Source of the DNA: Aminicella lysinilytica
GTDB lineage: Bacteria; Bacillota; Clostridia; Peptostreptococcales; Anaerovoracaceae
DNA length: 64,000 nucleotides
Reading direction: 5' to 3'
Assembly (NCBI RefSeq): GCF_004362975.1
Contig: NZ_SNXO01000005.1
Location: forward strand, 22,731 to 86,730
The translations under genes and the position numbers were made by a program. The notes beneath the pieces were generated by a model. It was not told the DNA's origin and ran no database searches. It saw only the letters and a program-made list of their open reading frames with translations. Below are positions 54,758 to 62,441 of the stretch, piece after piece (within the stretch, counting starts at the first letter, position 1; each line of letters starts with the position of its first letter).

Positions 54758-56170
54758 CTATTTAGCAGCCTTGACTACCAGTTTGCCGCCGCTGCTCAGT
54801 GTGAACTCTGCTGTCTCGCCGGCTTCTGCCTTGATGGTTACTCCCTTAGGTGCATCGAACTGTGCAGGGTTTACATTGCTGATCAGAGTAACGCTTGAAT
54901 TAGCAGTTGCTATCCATTTACTTCCCTGATCCATCTTAAGAGTTACATTCTTCATTTTGCCTTTGATGGTCGTGTCTTTCAGATCAGTCCACATTCTTCT
55001 TACTTTGTAATCGTCATGGATCAGGTCGCCCTCGACATCCATGTCCTTCATGTTGACGTATACTCCGAAAGCATCTCCTTCGACCTTAGTTGCGCAAGGG
55101 TCATCGTTTACGATTGTCTTTACCAGTACATCTGTAGCAGATTTGATATCTACAGCGTCCATGTTGATCAGAGCGTTGTGGCTCTTGATGATGAATGCTT
55201 CTTTTCCTGTTTCGATCTTGCCGCCGGTGATGTTGATCTCGCCGACTTCTTCCTGCCAGCCGTTTACGCAATGCATAAGTCCGAAGTATGTTCCGCACTT
55301 AGCTGTGCAATCGTTGAAAGTCATGTCACTGTTTCCTGCGCAGATAGCCATCATGCAGCTTGTGTCGATGAAGCATCCGTTGAAGAAGTCATGGCATCCG
55401 GGATCTGCATATGCGCCGTAACCGCTCTTAGTACAAATGATGTCGCAGTCGTTAGCTTCCAGATATACGAATCCTTCTGATGACTCTGTTGACAGTGCAG
55501 CCCATCCGTCGCAGATGATCTTACTGTTATAGAAGTAGGACTGAGAATTGCTCATTGTGCAATGTGTTCTCGTATTGCCCTCGATCTCAAGTGGTGGCGG
55601 TGGTGTGCTCATAAGAGCAGTTGGTGCCGGGATATTGTCTCCGTATGGCATTCCGTGGGACCAGATCACTGAGTCATATACTCTTAATGTTGAGCTCTCC
55701 TCAGCTGCTGTTGAATATCTGGTTCTTCCTGATGTATCAATTATAGCATTTTTCAGGGTAAGGTCAGCGCCAAATTTTACTGCAACTCCGCTTGATGGTC
55801 CGCCGATTCCGCTTCCGTCTCCGGCTGTGCTTATGCAAGCTCCGTCAACAGTTACCTTGGAAGTTGATCCTTCAGCGTAGATTCCGCCTTCAGTTCCTTC
55901 ATATGCTACGACTTTGATGTCCTTCAGTTCTGTGTCTGAAACTTCTCCGCCATAGAGGACCTTGCTGTTTGATGACTGCTTGTCATATTTGCCGTTCTTA
56001 ATGTGAACAGCGGCTACAGCTTTAGGATCCGGAACAAACCAGTTGATTTTAGGTTTGCCTGGATTCAGTACGGCATTAACGCCCTCAACGATGTCTGCCA
56101 TCATGAGCATGTTCTTGCTTTCCTGTCTTGGCGGCTTATTAAGGGATAATCCCTTTATAGTCTTATTCAT
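54758..56170 (-). CDS. Right-handed beta-helix-like protein, unknown function
   Basis: 470 residues made mostly of short repeated beta-turn units rich in D/N/G (SKIICDGWAALST, FVYLEANDCDIICTK, MTFNDCTAKCGTYFG), as in pectate-lyase-like solenoids. About ten cysteines. No signal peptide: the start (MNKTIKGLSLNKPPRQESKN) is polar, so it looks cytosolic. No lyase active-site signature is apparent. First gene of the beta-helix, VOC, MFS cluster, divergent from a LysR gene that probably controls it. The function is unknown to me. Confidence 0.75.
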   Translation of the reverse strand: MNKTIKGLSLNKPPRQESKNMLMMADIVEGVNAVLNPGKPKINWFVPDPKAVAAVHIKNGKYDKQSSNSKVLYGGEVSDTELKDIKVVAYEGTEGGIYAEGSTSKVTVDGACISTAGDGSGIGGPSSGVAVKFGADLTLKNAIIDTSGRTRYSTAAEESSTLRVYDSVIWSHGMPYGDNIPAPTALMSTPPPPLEIEGNTRTHCTMSNSQSYFYNSKIICDGWAALSTESSEGFVYLEANDCDIICTKSGYGAYADPGCHDFFNGCFIDTSCMMAICAGNSDMTFNDCTAKCGTYFGLMHCVNGWQEEVGEINITGGKIETGKEAFIIKSHNALINMDAVDIKSATDVLVKTIVNDDPCATKVEGDAFGVYVNMKDMDVEGDLIHDDYKVRRMWTDLKDTTIKGKMKNVTLKMDQGSKWIATANSSVTLISNVNPAQFDAPKGVTIKAEAGETAEFTLSSGGKLVVKAAK

Positions 56171-56270
56171 TTTTTCTCCTCGCTTATAAGTATCTAGCTC
56201 CCGACCGATACCTTTATTAGTTACATTTTATTTCAATATGTGTCCAGTGTAAAATCACTAATTTCGTATA

Positions 56271-56298
56271 ATTATAATAAACAAATTGTAATAATCAA
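56271..56298 (-). promoter_or_regulatory. Promoter of the beta-helix/VOC/MFS cluster
   Basis: Minus strand: -35 TTGATT (56298-56293), 16-bp spacer, -10 TATAAT (56276-56271), about 100 bp upstream of the beta-helix start, in the AT-rich divergent region. Confidence 0.6.
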
Positions 56299-56336
56299 GT
56301 ATTGATAACACTTTCACACATTAAAATTTAGAATAG

Positions 56337-56366
56337 TTGGACAATACCTAATTTATTATGTATAAT
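56337..56366 (+). promoter_or_regulatory. Promoter of the LysR gene
   Basis: -35 TTGGAC (56337-56342), 18-bp spacer, -10 TATAAT (56361-56366), 28 bp ahead of the LysR ATG. Confidence 0.6.
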
Positions 56367-56392
56367 ATAAGCAATAAAACGGGAGGTGCTTT

Positions 56393-57286
56393 ATGAATGA
56401 ATTGCAGATAGATTATTTCCTGGCGGTGGCCAGGAACCTTAGTTTTACAAAGACGGCAGATGAAATGTATGTCTCGCAGCCGGCAATCAGCAGACAGATC
56501 TCACACCTTGAGGGCGAATTAGGATTTGTTTTGTTCGACAGGAGCAAGAAGTCGACACAGCTGACGGCCGCGGGAAAGTTATATTATGACTTTTTCTCAG
56601 AGTTCAAGCAGAATATGCAGAAGACCAGGGACATGGCTTACAAGGCGACTAACGAGCAGGTGGGAAGTATCCGAATAGCCTGCCTGGAGGGCTGGAACAA
56701 TGTGGCCTGCATACCGGAAGCGTTGAATAATTTCAAGAGCAATTTCAAGAATATGGACATCGAACTGAGCAGTTACGGGTTTAAAGGCCTGCTGAAGGCT
56801 CTCGGTGCTGATAAGGTAGATGTTATACTTTCTTTGGAGGGAACCTTGGAGGCTTACGATGACATCATGAGTAAGACTGTAACAAAGGTTCCTAAGAAGA
56901 TCATTTTTTCTAAGATGCACAGGTTTGCTAACCGTGTGAATCTGTCGCCTAAGGATTTCAAGGATGAGAAGTTCTTCATCCCGGTGCCTGAGGAGTCCAA
57001 GTATGCTGAGAGCAGGATCAAGAGCTACTGCCGCAATCAGGGATTCGTGCCTAATATTGAACCGGTTGCCAATATCGAGTCTATGCTCCTTAATGTAAGG
57101 AATGGACTTGGGGTTGCCATCATGGATGACTGGACGATTGCATCGGCCGGCGGAGAGTTCCTTTCCGTGGATCTGGGGATGACTGATGATGTTATTCTGG
57201 CTTGGAAGGAAACGAATATGAATCCGGCAATCGGAGTACTGGTCAGCGAGATGCTGTTCATACTCAATGACGAGGCCAAGGCATAG
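56393..57286 (+). CDS. LysR family transcriptional regulator
   Basis: 297 residues. N-terminal winged helix-turn-helix of the family (QIDYFLAVARNLSFTKTADEMYVSQPAISRQISHLEGELG split; SFTKTADEMYVSQPAISRQI) and a C-terminal effector domain (VGSIRIACLEGW, ...). It is divergent from the beta-helix cluster, the standard arrangement for a LysR activator that controls the neighbouring operon in response to its substrate. Ribosome site gggaggtgc. Confidence 0.95.
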   Translation: MNELQIDYFLAVARNLSFTKTADEMYVSQPAISRQISHLEGELGFVLFDRSKKSTQLTAAGKLYYDFFSEFKQNMQKTRDMAYKATNEQVGSIRIACLEGWNNVACIPEALNNFKSNFKNMDIELSSYGFKGLLKALGADKVDVILSLEGTLEAYDDIMSKTVTKVPKKIIFSKMHRFANRVNLSPKDFKDEKFFIPVPEESKYAESRIKSYCRNQGFVPNIEPVANIESMLLNVRNGLGVAIMDDWTIASAGGEFLSVDLGMTDDVILAWKETNMNPAIGVLVSEMLFILNDEAKA

Positions 57287-57309
57287 CCAAGGTACACTGA
57301 CGGAATTAT

Positions 57310-57346
57310 AAGGGAGTTGCTTTATTATTTAGAGGCAACTCCTTTA
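57310..57346 (+). terminator. Terminator after the LysR gene
   Basis: Stem AAGGGAGTTGC / GCAACTCCTTT (57310-57320 / 57336-57346), 23 bp after the stop. Confidence 0.75.
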
Positions 57347-57776
57347 AAGTGCGATTTTTCAGGTGAAATCATGCAAGTATTGGGATGTACCCATAATTCT
57401 GGACACGTTGCCCGCACCTTCTCTCAACGATTTGGACCTATAAGTGCGTCTGCGCACTTATAGCCTCTTATCAAGGAATCAAGGTGCGTCTTAGAGGTTC
57501 CTCAATTTGATTTCCGCACTTATCAGAGATCCTCAGAGCATGGAGGTGCGCATATTGAAATTCCAACGATTATCTGTGCACGTATCAGTCGTTTTTGAAT
57601 CAAAAAGGTGCGTATACTATCCCAATATGCTGGTATATAATTACATATATGGGGCATACAACCAGCAATGCGCACCTTGAAGTATTGGATTCGGTCAATA
57701 AGTGCGAATTTGGTTTACAATAATAATAAATCCGCACTATCGCCATTGATATTCGGCCGATACGTGCGCGGAGGCC
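57347..57776. repeat. Degenerate GTGCG/CGCAC repeat tract with ~62-bp periodicity
   Basis: Non-coding. Short motifs alternate on both strands: AAGGTGCG-type at 57481, 57544 (GAGGTGCG) and 57605, and CGCACTTATCAG-type at 57515 and 57578 (TGCACGTATCAG), so the pair recurs every 61-63 bp. Inverted copies follow at 57670 (GCGCACCTT), 57699 (ATAAGTGCG), 57731 and 57770. The tract begins with a perfect 11-bp hairpin, CTATAAGTGCG/CGCACTTATAG (57438-57463). Not a CRISPR: repeats are 8-12 bp, unequal and in both orientations. Confidence 0.6.
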
Positions 57777-57840
57777 TTTCCAGTCAATCAGAGAATAAAA
57801 TCACGCAACTTAAAACAAAGTCATGGAAAATCGCGACACG

Positions 57841-57875
57841 AAAAAAGAGCCGCTCTTAGTACAACGACTCTTTTT
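57841..57875. terminator. Terminator near the end of the dehydrogenase gene
   Basis: Stem AAAAAGAG / CTCTTTTT (57843-57849 region / 57868-57875) with an inner CG pair; usable in either direction, downstream of the minus-strand dehydrogenase. Confidence 0.6.
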
Positions 57876-57919
57876 CTAGGTTATTATAATTATTAATGAA
57901 TGAAGTTAGTAGTTTGCAT

Positions 57920-58963
57920 TTATTTCCACTTGATCACGCCGCCGAGTAGTGTCGGGTCGAGTTTCCATACCAGCTCGTAAGCCTTAGGAATTTCCGTGAA
58001 ATCAAATCTGTGGCTGATCAGCGGTTTGATGTTGATCTTTCCGTAATGGATCAGGTTCAGGAATACTCTGATGTCCTCGTCGCAGGTCCATACTTCTGTG
58101 CCTGTGTAACGGCGGAGGTTGCTGTCCATTACTGGTGGCCATGTTCCCTTGATAACAAGGTCAGCCCTCTTAAGAGCAAATGGCTTGGAGTTTACATATG
58201 TGCCGATAAGGCTTGCGCCCTTCTGCATAAGGTTATCGTCATAGTTTGGCATAGCTTCGCCGTGGACCTGAGAGATCATTACGACTCTGCCTCTTTCGGA
58301 AACCAGCTCGAAAGCTTGTTCCAATGGTTCTCTGTGGCCGGTTGCCTCGAAGATAACAGGGCATCCGCCTCTGTCTAATTCGTCTACAACTTTCTTCAAC
58401 TGTTCCGGGTGTGTCTTGGAGTTGATTGCAAAATCAACACCCATAGTCTTAGCAATCTCAAGTCTGCCGTCGTCGATATCAGTTACGATTACAGGAAGAG
58501 CTCCGGCGCATCTGGCGCACTGAGCTGTGATGGATCCAACGAATCCCTGTCCCATTACGATAGCTGGCTCGCCAAGCTGTAGATTAGCTCTTCTCAGCGC
58601 ATACATTCCTGTATGTCCAAGATTGAAGAATGCTGCCTGCTCCATGTCGATTCCTGCCGGAGCCGGTGTGCAGTTATATTCGTCCATTATCAGGTACTGA
58701 GCATGTTCGCCTGTTGTTACTACATTGTCGCCAACTTTCAGGCTTGTAACGCCCTCGCCTACTTTGATGACTTTAGCAGCCATGCTGTAGCCGATGCTTG
58801 TTGGAAGTGGTACGATGTGCTCGCCCATAAGACCGTTTTCTGTTCCGGGACTCATGGTGCTGTATTCAGCCTCCAGAAGGACTTCGCCTTTACCCGGTTC
58901 AGGAATTTCTTTTTCAGCCAGAACTACTTTACCCGGCTGTACCTGTGCGTATTTAGTTTTCAT
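57920..58963 (-). CDS. Zinc-type alcohol dehydrogenase superfamily oxidoreductase (MDR)
   Basis: 347 residues. GroES-like N-terminal domain with EYSTMSPGTENGLMGEH and GYSMAAKVIKVGEGV, then a Rossmann domain (AIVMGQGFVGSITAQCARCAG, VIVTDIDDGRLEIAKTMG). The usual catalytic zinc ligands of classical alcohol dehydrogenases (GHE motif) are not evident; the protein resembles the zinc-less bi-domain oxidoreductases/threonine-dehydrogenase-like branch. NAD(P) binding is expected; substrate unknown. Ribosome site aggagataatta. Confidence 0.88.
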   Translation of the reverse strand: MKTKYAQVQPGKVVLAEKEIPEPGKGEVLLEAEYSTMSPGTENGLMGEHIVPLPTSIGYSMAAKVIKVGEGVTSLKVGDNVVTTGEHAQYLIMDEYNCTPAPAGIDMEQAAFFNLGHTGMYALRRANLQLGEPAIVMGQGFVGSITAQCARCAGALPVIVTDIDDGRLEIAKTMGVDFAINSKTHPEQLKKVVDELDRGGCPVIFEATGHREPLEQAFELVSERGRVVMISQVHGEAMPNYDDNLMQKGASLIGTYVNSKPFALKRADLVIKGTWPPVMDSNLRRYTGTEVWTCDEDIRVFLNLIHYGKINIKPLISHRFDFTEIPKAYELVWKLDPTLLGGVIKWK

Positions 58964-59145
58964 CTTAATTATCTCCTCTTAACATGATCGATCTAATATG
59001 ATCTTTTATGAGTTGATCGGGAACTATCTGTAAGTTTTATCTGGTGCCTTTATTGTTCCACAAGAGTGGGAAAAAAGCAAGAATTCAGGTACAAAAAGGA
59101 TTATAGAAAAAGGTGGATATCATCCATAATCAAATTGTCATAACT

Positions 59146-59290
59146 CGCGGAAACTCTCTGACCCGGCGGTTTGGGAGACCTAACCCGGCGAAGTATGAGC
59201 CGATGGTAGGTCCCCTGTCAGGACCGCAGGGCTTTAGCACGTGCCTGTTTTACGTGGCTTCAGCCACAGTGTAGAACAGGACAGCTAAAT
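59146..59290 (+). ncRNA. Candidate structured RNA (riboswitch-like), identity unknown
   Basis: A multi-stem fold is visible on the plus strand: outer GCGG (59147-59150) / CCGC (59224-59227), CTGAC (59158) / GTCAG (59217-59221), and a long arm GGGAGACCTAA / TAGGTCCCC with an inner CCGGC/GCCG. A second hairpin follows (CCTGTTTTAC / GTAGAACAGG with GTGGC-TTCA-GCCAC inside). The opening CGGAAAC and the closing GGACCG recall c-di-GMP-II riboswitches, but the central core does not match by eye. The complementary strand folds similarly and could be a leader of the dehydrogenase gene about 180 bp downstream. No plus-strand gene follows. Confidence 0.4.
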
Positions 59291-59436
59291 ATAAAAACGG
59301 GCACATAGTTTTGATTGCAGTCAAAATGTAATTGTAATTGATATAGACGCTACATGCAAGAATTGCCTTGTAATTATAGTCAATGTGGCACTATCCTTTT
59401 TTTGAGATCAATGAAACGCAAGCGGCGGGTCTGGTA

Positions 59437-59476
59437 GCGCGGGCCCGCGCAAGCGGCCGGGGCGTTGGCCCCGGCC
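59437..59476 (-). terminator. GC-rich double hairpin after the permease gene
   Basis: A 14-bp palindrome GCGCGGGCCCGCGC (59437-59450) and a 9-bp stem GGCCGGGGC/GCCCCGGCC with a 4-nt loop (59455-59476), 43 bp past the permease stop. There is no T-run, so a factor-dependent or intrinsic-like terminator is a guess. Confidence 0.4.
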
Positions 59477-59518
59477 GTCTTCGGTCATTTAGTCTATTTG
59501 GAATTAATTTATTATGGG

Positions 59519-61033
59519 CTAGAATATAAACGGTATCACATAGAGCGTGATTGCTATGATGCAGGCTATGAGGACGATAGTGCCCCAGAGCTTGTACTCT
59601 TTGTCCATGCGTGTTTTCTCTTCCGGCGACGGGATCTCCTCACGGAGAACCACATCATTCAGCTTCACATCCTCCATCTCGCCGTATCTTGCGCGGCAGA
59701 TATAATAGATGATCAGACCGATGGCGCACCAGATGACGCCGGAGATCAGAGCGTAAGTGCTCAGCTGGGTCATCATTACCACGTAGATAATTATACTCAC
59801 CGGAACGCCGGCCTTGATAAACGGCGCTTTGTACGGGCGGTTCAGCTCAGGATGCCTGATGCGCAGGCCCAGAGCGGCCGCGATGCCGATGACATAATAG
59901 AACAGGTCTGCGAAGAGACTCACCTCGGCAACGAATTTGATATCGTATTTCGTCAGAACCAGAGACAAGATCCCCAGGACCAGAATCGCCACATACGGAG
60001 TTTTGTACTTCGGGTGGAGCTTGGCGAAGAACTTCGGCATGGAGCCTTCGCGGGCCATGGCGAACAAGTAGCGCGGCGGTACGGCTATGCTGGAATTCAG
60101 CGTCGAGAAGTCGCCGCCGAAGGCGATGCCGGCGGCCAGCAGAGCCATTGGGATCCCCAGGATGCCCGCAGCCTGCATGCCAACAGCAAAAGGTGCGTCG
60201 GCCGTTGCGATCATGCCTATTTTGTCGGCGGGAACGATGCCGATGAGGAACCACTGGAAAATGGCGTTTACCGCGAAAACTATGTACGGCGACAGCCTGA
60301 GAGCGCGGGGCAGGTTGATCTGAGGGTATTTGATTTCCTCACCCATGGCGCAGCAGGTCTCGAAGCCGGCGAAGCACCACCATATCATGGCTACCATGCC
60401 GATGAAGCCCCACGGAGAAGTTGACTGCATGGCGGCCGGCAGCACTACATAGCTCGGCATGTTGATATTCGGTATCATGGTCAGGAACCAGATAATGGCC
60501 ACGCCCCAGAAGAAGAACATGAATCCGTTCTGCAGGCGGCCGGTCATTTCCGTGCCTCTGACGTTGGTGATTATGAACAATATAATAGGAATGCTGGCCA
60601 GGACCATGTCGCTGACAGGCAGTTCTATGCCGAAAGCTCTGAAGAGAGTTTTGAAATAGAAGGCAAAGGCCAGGGCCTCGCCGGAAGTCACCGCGATAAG
60701 AGAAGCGATGAAATTCCAGCCGGCCAGGACCCCTGCCGGTTTGCCAAGACCCAGCTGAGCGTATTTATATGTGCCGCCGGCAAAAGGCAGCGCCGCGCCC
60801 ATTTCTCCGTAGAGTTTGGCTGGGTACACGCTGATGATCATAGCGATGAATGTGGCGATGATGACTGAGGAACCCATAGTTCCAACAATCTGCGCGCCTG
60901 TAGTGAACAGGCCTACGCCGATGACATTGCCTACGGTTATGGTGACAGCTTCCTTCATGCCGAAGGAACGCTGCAGAGTGGTATCCTCAGTGGCAGTCAC
61001 TTTGGCTGCCTGAGCCGTTGGATCTTGGGACAT
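59519..61033 (-). CDS. APC family amino acid permease
   Basis: 504 residues, about 12 transmembrane helices. The first helix motif is AVTITVGNVIGVGLFTTGAQ (GxG unwound helix), and ALPFAGGTYKYAQLGLGKPAG and FAGFETCCAMGEEIKYP are typical of the APC superfamily; it looks like a polyamine/amino-acid member. Substrate unknown. Start overlaps the HisD-family stop (TAATG), so the two are translationally coupled and the transporter probably imports that enzyme's substrate. Confidence 0.9.
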   Translation of the reverse strand: MSQDPTAQAAKVTATEDTTLQRSFGMKEAVTITVGNVIGVGLFTTGAQIVGTMGSSVIIATFIAMIISVYPAKLYGEMGAALPFAGGTYKYAQLGLGKPAGVLAGWNFIASLIAVTSGEALAFAFYFKTLFRAFGIELPVSDMVLASIPIILFIITNVRGTEMTGRLQNGFMFFFWGVAIIWFLTMIPNINMPSYVVLPAAMQSTSPWGFIGMVAMIWWCFAGFETCCAMGEEIKYPQINLPRALRLSPYIVFAVNAIFQWFLIGIVPADKIGMIATADAPFAVGMQAAGILGIPMALLAAGIAFGGDFSTLNSSIAVPPRYLFAMAREGSMPKFFAKLHPKYKTPYVAILVLGILSLVLTKYDIKFVAEVSLFADLFYYVIGIAAALGLRIRHPELNRPYKAPFIKAGVPVSIIIYVVMMTQLSTYALISGVIWCAIGLIIYYICRARYGEMEDVKLNDVVLREEIPSPEEKTRMDKEYKLWGTIVLIACIIAITLYVIPFIF

Positions 61034-62292
61034 TAGAATCTCCTTTCTGCGGCAAGGGCGTGGCCTGACAGACCTTCTCCCTTAGCCATTCTGTTTACGA
61101 GAGGCGCGATCCGGCGGGATGCTTCCGGTGTCATCCACTGATTGGTGCACACCTTCAGGAAGGTGCCGACCCAGACGCCGCCTGTATAGCGGGACGCCTT
61201 GACCGTCGGCAACGTGTGGTTGGTGCCTGAAGCGTAGTCACCGAAGACCTCCGCCGTGTTCCCTCCGATAAAGAGGGAGCCGTAATTGACTAATTTATTT
61301 ATGATCTGCTCTGGCTTGGCGATGTTGACTTCCAAGTGCTCCGGAGCGTAATTATTAGCAGTTTCAACGGCTTCATCCAAGCTGTCCAGGACTACGACTT
61401 CGCCGTAATCGTCCCATGATCTCCTGGCGATGCCTGCCGTGTCCAGAGTCTCAAGCTCCTTCTCCACGGCTGCGATGGTCTCTATTGCCAGAGTTTCGTC
61501 TGTGGACAAAAGAAAGGCTTTCGCGTTTGGATCGTGCTCGCACTGGGCGAGAAGGTCTGCGGCCAGCACTTTCGGGTCGGCGCAGGTGTCGGCAATGACC
61601 AGGACCTCGCTTGGTCCTGCGATGAAGTCGATGCCGATCTGCCCGTAGCACTGTCTCTTGGCTTCGGCGACAAATTTATTGCCGGGGCCGACTATCATGT
61701 CGACGGGTTTGATGGTCTGGGTGCCGTAAGCAAAGGCTGCAATGGCCTGGGCTCCGCCAACGGCGTAGATTTCGTCAGCGCCGGCCAGATCCATGGCTAC
61801 CAGAGTTTTATAGTGGATGTCTCCTGTGCCGTGAACTACAGGGGCGCAGGCTGCGACTCTCTTAACGCCGGCAACCTTGGCAGGGGTTATGAGCATCAGC
61901 GCCGTCGAGTACAAAGGGTAACTTCCGCCGGGTACGTAGCAGCAGCATGATGACACAGGGATCACTTTGTGCCCCAGGTAAATGCCCGGCTGAGGGCTGA
62001 AATTCTCCAGCTCCGTCATAGTGCCCCGCTGGGCTTTCGCAAAAGCTTCTATGTTGGCTTTGGCGGCCTTCAGGTCTTCTATGTCCTGGGGGGACATCTT
62101 CTCGTAAGCGGCGTCTATCTCGTGGCGGCTTACCCGCAGTTCGCCTCTGACATAATCGTCGAATTTATTGCTGTATTCCTTCAGGGCTCTGTCGCCGTCT
62201 GCACATACATTATCGATTATAGCCTGGACGGTGTTGCGCAGTTCTCTGTTGTCTGCGGCGGTCCGCTCCTTGGCTTTTTTAATTATCTTCAT
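61033..62292 (-). CDS. Histidinol dehydrogenase family protein (HisD-like)
   Basis: 419 residues. Family residues are all present: YVPGGSYPLYST, FIAGPSEVLVIADTCAD, zinc ligands Gln and His in AAQCEHDPNA, Asp in VFGDYASGTNH and His in GEGLSGHALAAERR, and the catalytic Glu-His in NYAPEHLEV. So it is a zinc-dependent two-step alcohol dehydrogenase. No other his gene is nearby and it is coupled to a permease, so it may act on another amino alcohol or a sulfonate diol, as HpsN does. Start at 62292, 10 nt behind aaggag; Met 62301 is abutted by it. Confidence 0.85.
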   Translation of the reverse strand: MKIIKKAKERTAADNRELRNTVQAIIDNVCADGDRALKEYSNKFDDYVRGELRVSRHEIDAAYEKMSPQDIEDLKAAKANIEAFAKAQRGTMTELENFSPQPGIYLGHKVIPVSSCCCYVPGGSYPLYSTALMLITPAKVAGVKRVAACAPVVHGTGDIHYKTLVAMDLAGADEIYAVGGAQAIAAFAYGTQTIKPVDMIVGPGNKFVAEAKRQCYGQIGIDFIAGPSEVLVIADTCADPKVLAADLLAQCEHDPNAKAFLLSTDETLAIETIAAVEKELETLDTAGIARRSWDDYGEVVVLDSLDEAVETANNYAPEHLEVNIAKPEQIINKLVNYGSLFIGGNTAEVFGDYASGTNHTLPTVKASRYTGGVWVGTFLKVCTNQWMTPEASRRIAPLVNRMAKGEGLSGHALAAERRF

Positions 62293-62328
62293 TTTCCGCA
62301 TCTCCTTTTACCAATTAACTGGTTAAAG

Positions 62329-62357
62329 TATATATTATGGAGTGTGGTCGGTGTCAA
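62329..62357 (-). promoter_or_regulatory. Promoter of the HisD-like/permease operon
   Basis: Minus strand: -35 TTGACA (62357-62352), 17-bp spacer, -10 TATATA (62334-62329), 37 bp upstream of the start chosen. The perfect -35 and exact spacing are persuasive. Confidence 0.72.
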
Positions 62358-62380
62358 GAGCCAGATATAGCATATTTAAT

Positions 62381-62408
62381 AAAAACATTGAGTTAACTCA
62401 ATGTTTTT
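62381..62408. promoter_or_regulatory. 28-bp perfect palindrome, probable operator
   Basis: A perfect inverted repeat (arms 62381-62394 and 62395-62408, central GAGTTAACTC) overlapping the -35 box TTGAGT (62388-62393) and spacer of the promoter whose -10 is TATAAT at 62411-62416 (17-bp spacing). It lies in the divergent gap between the MerR-type gene and the HisD-like operon, 24 bp upstream of the -35 of the latter, so it could control both. Binding by the MerR-type protein is inferred. Confidence 0.75.
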
Positions 62409-62441
62409 GGTATAATCAGTTTAAGACAAGGAGGCAGAACC

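Larger units (their letters stand above)
57287..57919. other. 633-bp gene-free stretch
   Basis: Between the LysR gene and the zinc-type dehydrogenase. It holds the LysR terminator, the GTGCG repeat tract and a terminator at 57841-57875. A 63-codon frame (57668-57859) has no ribosome site and reads through the repeat motifs; I do not call it a gene. Confidence 0.6.
58964..59518. other. 555-bp gene-free stretch with folded segment
   Basis: Between two minus-strand genes. It holds the strongly folded candidate RNA (59146-59290) and the GC-rich hairpins near 59437-59476. No open frame with a ribosome site was found. Confidence 0.6.

Noticed and set aside
57438..57776. CRISPR array
   Set aside because: Motifs are only 8-12 bp, degenerate, in both orientations and unequally spaced; there is no constant repeat of 23 bp or more and no cas gene in the window.
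57668..57859. 63-codon gene in the repeat tract
   Set aside because: No ribosome site; it reads through the GTGCG repeats and is rich in Ser/Lys from low-complexity DNA.
59146..59290. Firm call as c-di-GMP-II riboswitch
   Set aside because: The end boxes agree but the conserved central GGGUUUAAAUUGGG-type core is not found by eye and no plus-strand gene follows; kept as an unidentified structured RNA.
59465..60424. 319-residue plus-strand frame opposite the permease gene
   Set aside because: It is the complement of a clear 12-helix permease, has many His/Asp/Arg from antisense codons and no ribosome site.
61033..62292. hisD of a histidine operon
   Set aside because: No other his gene is in the window and the gene is coupled to a permease; only the family is claimed.
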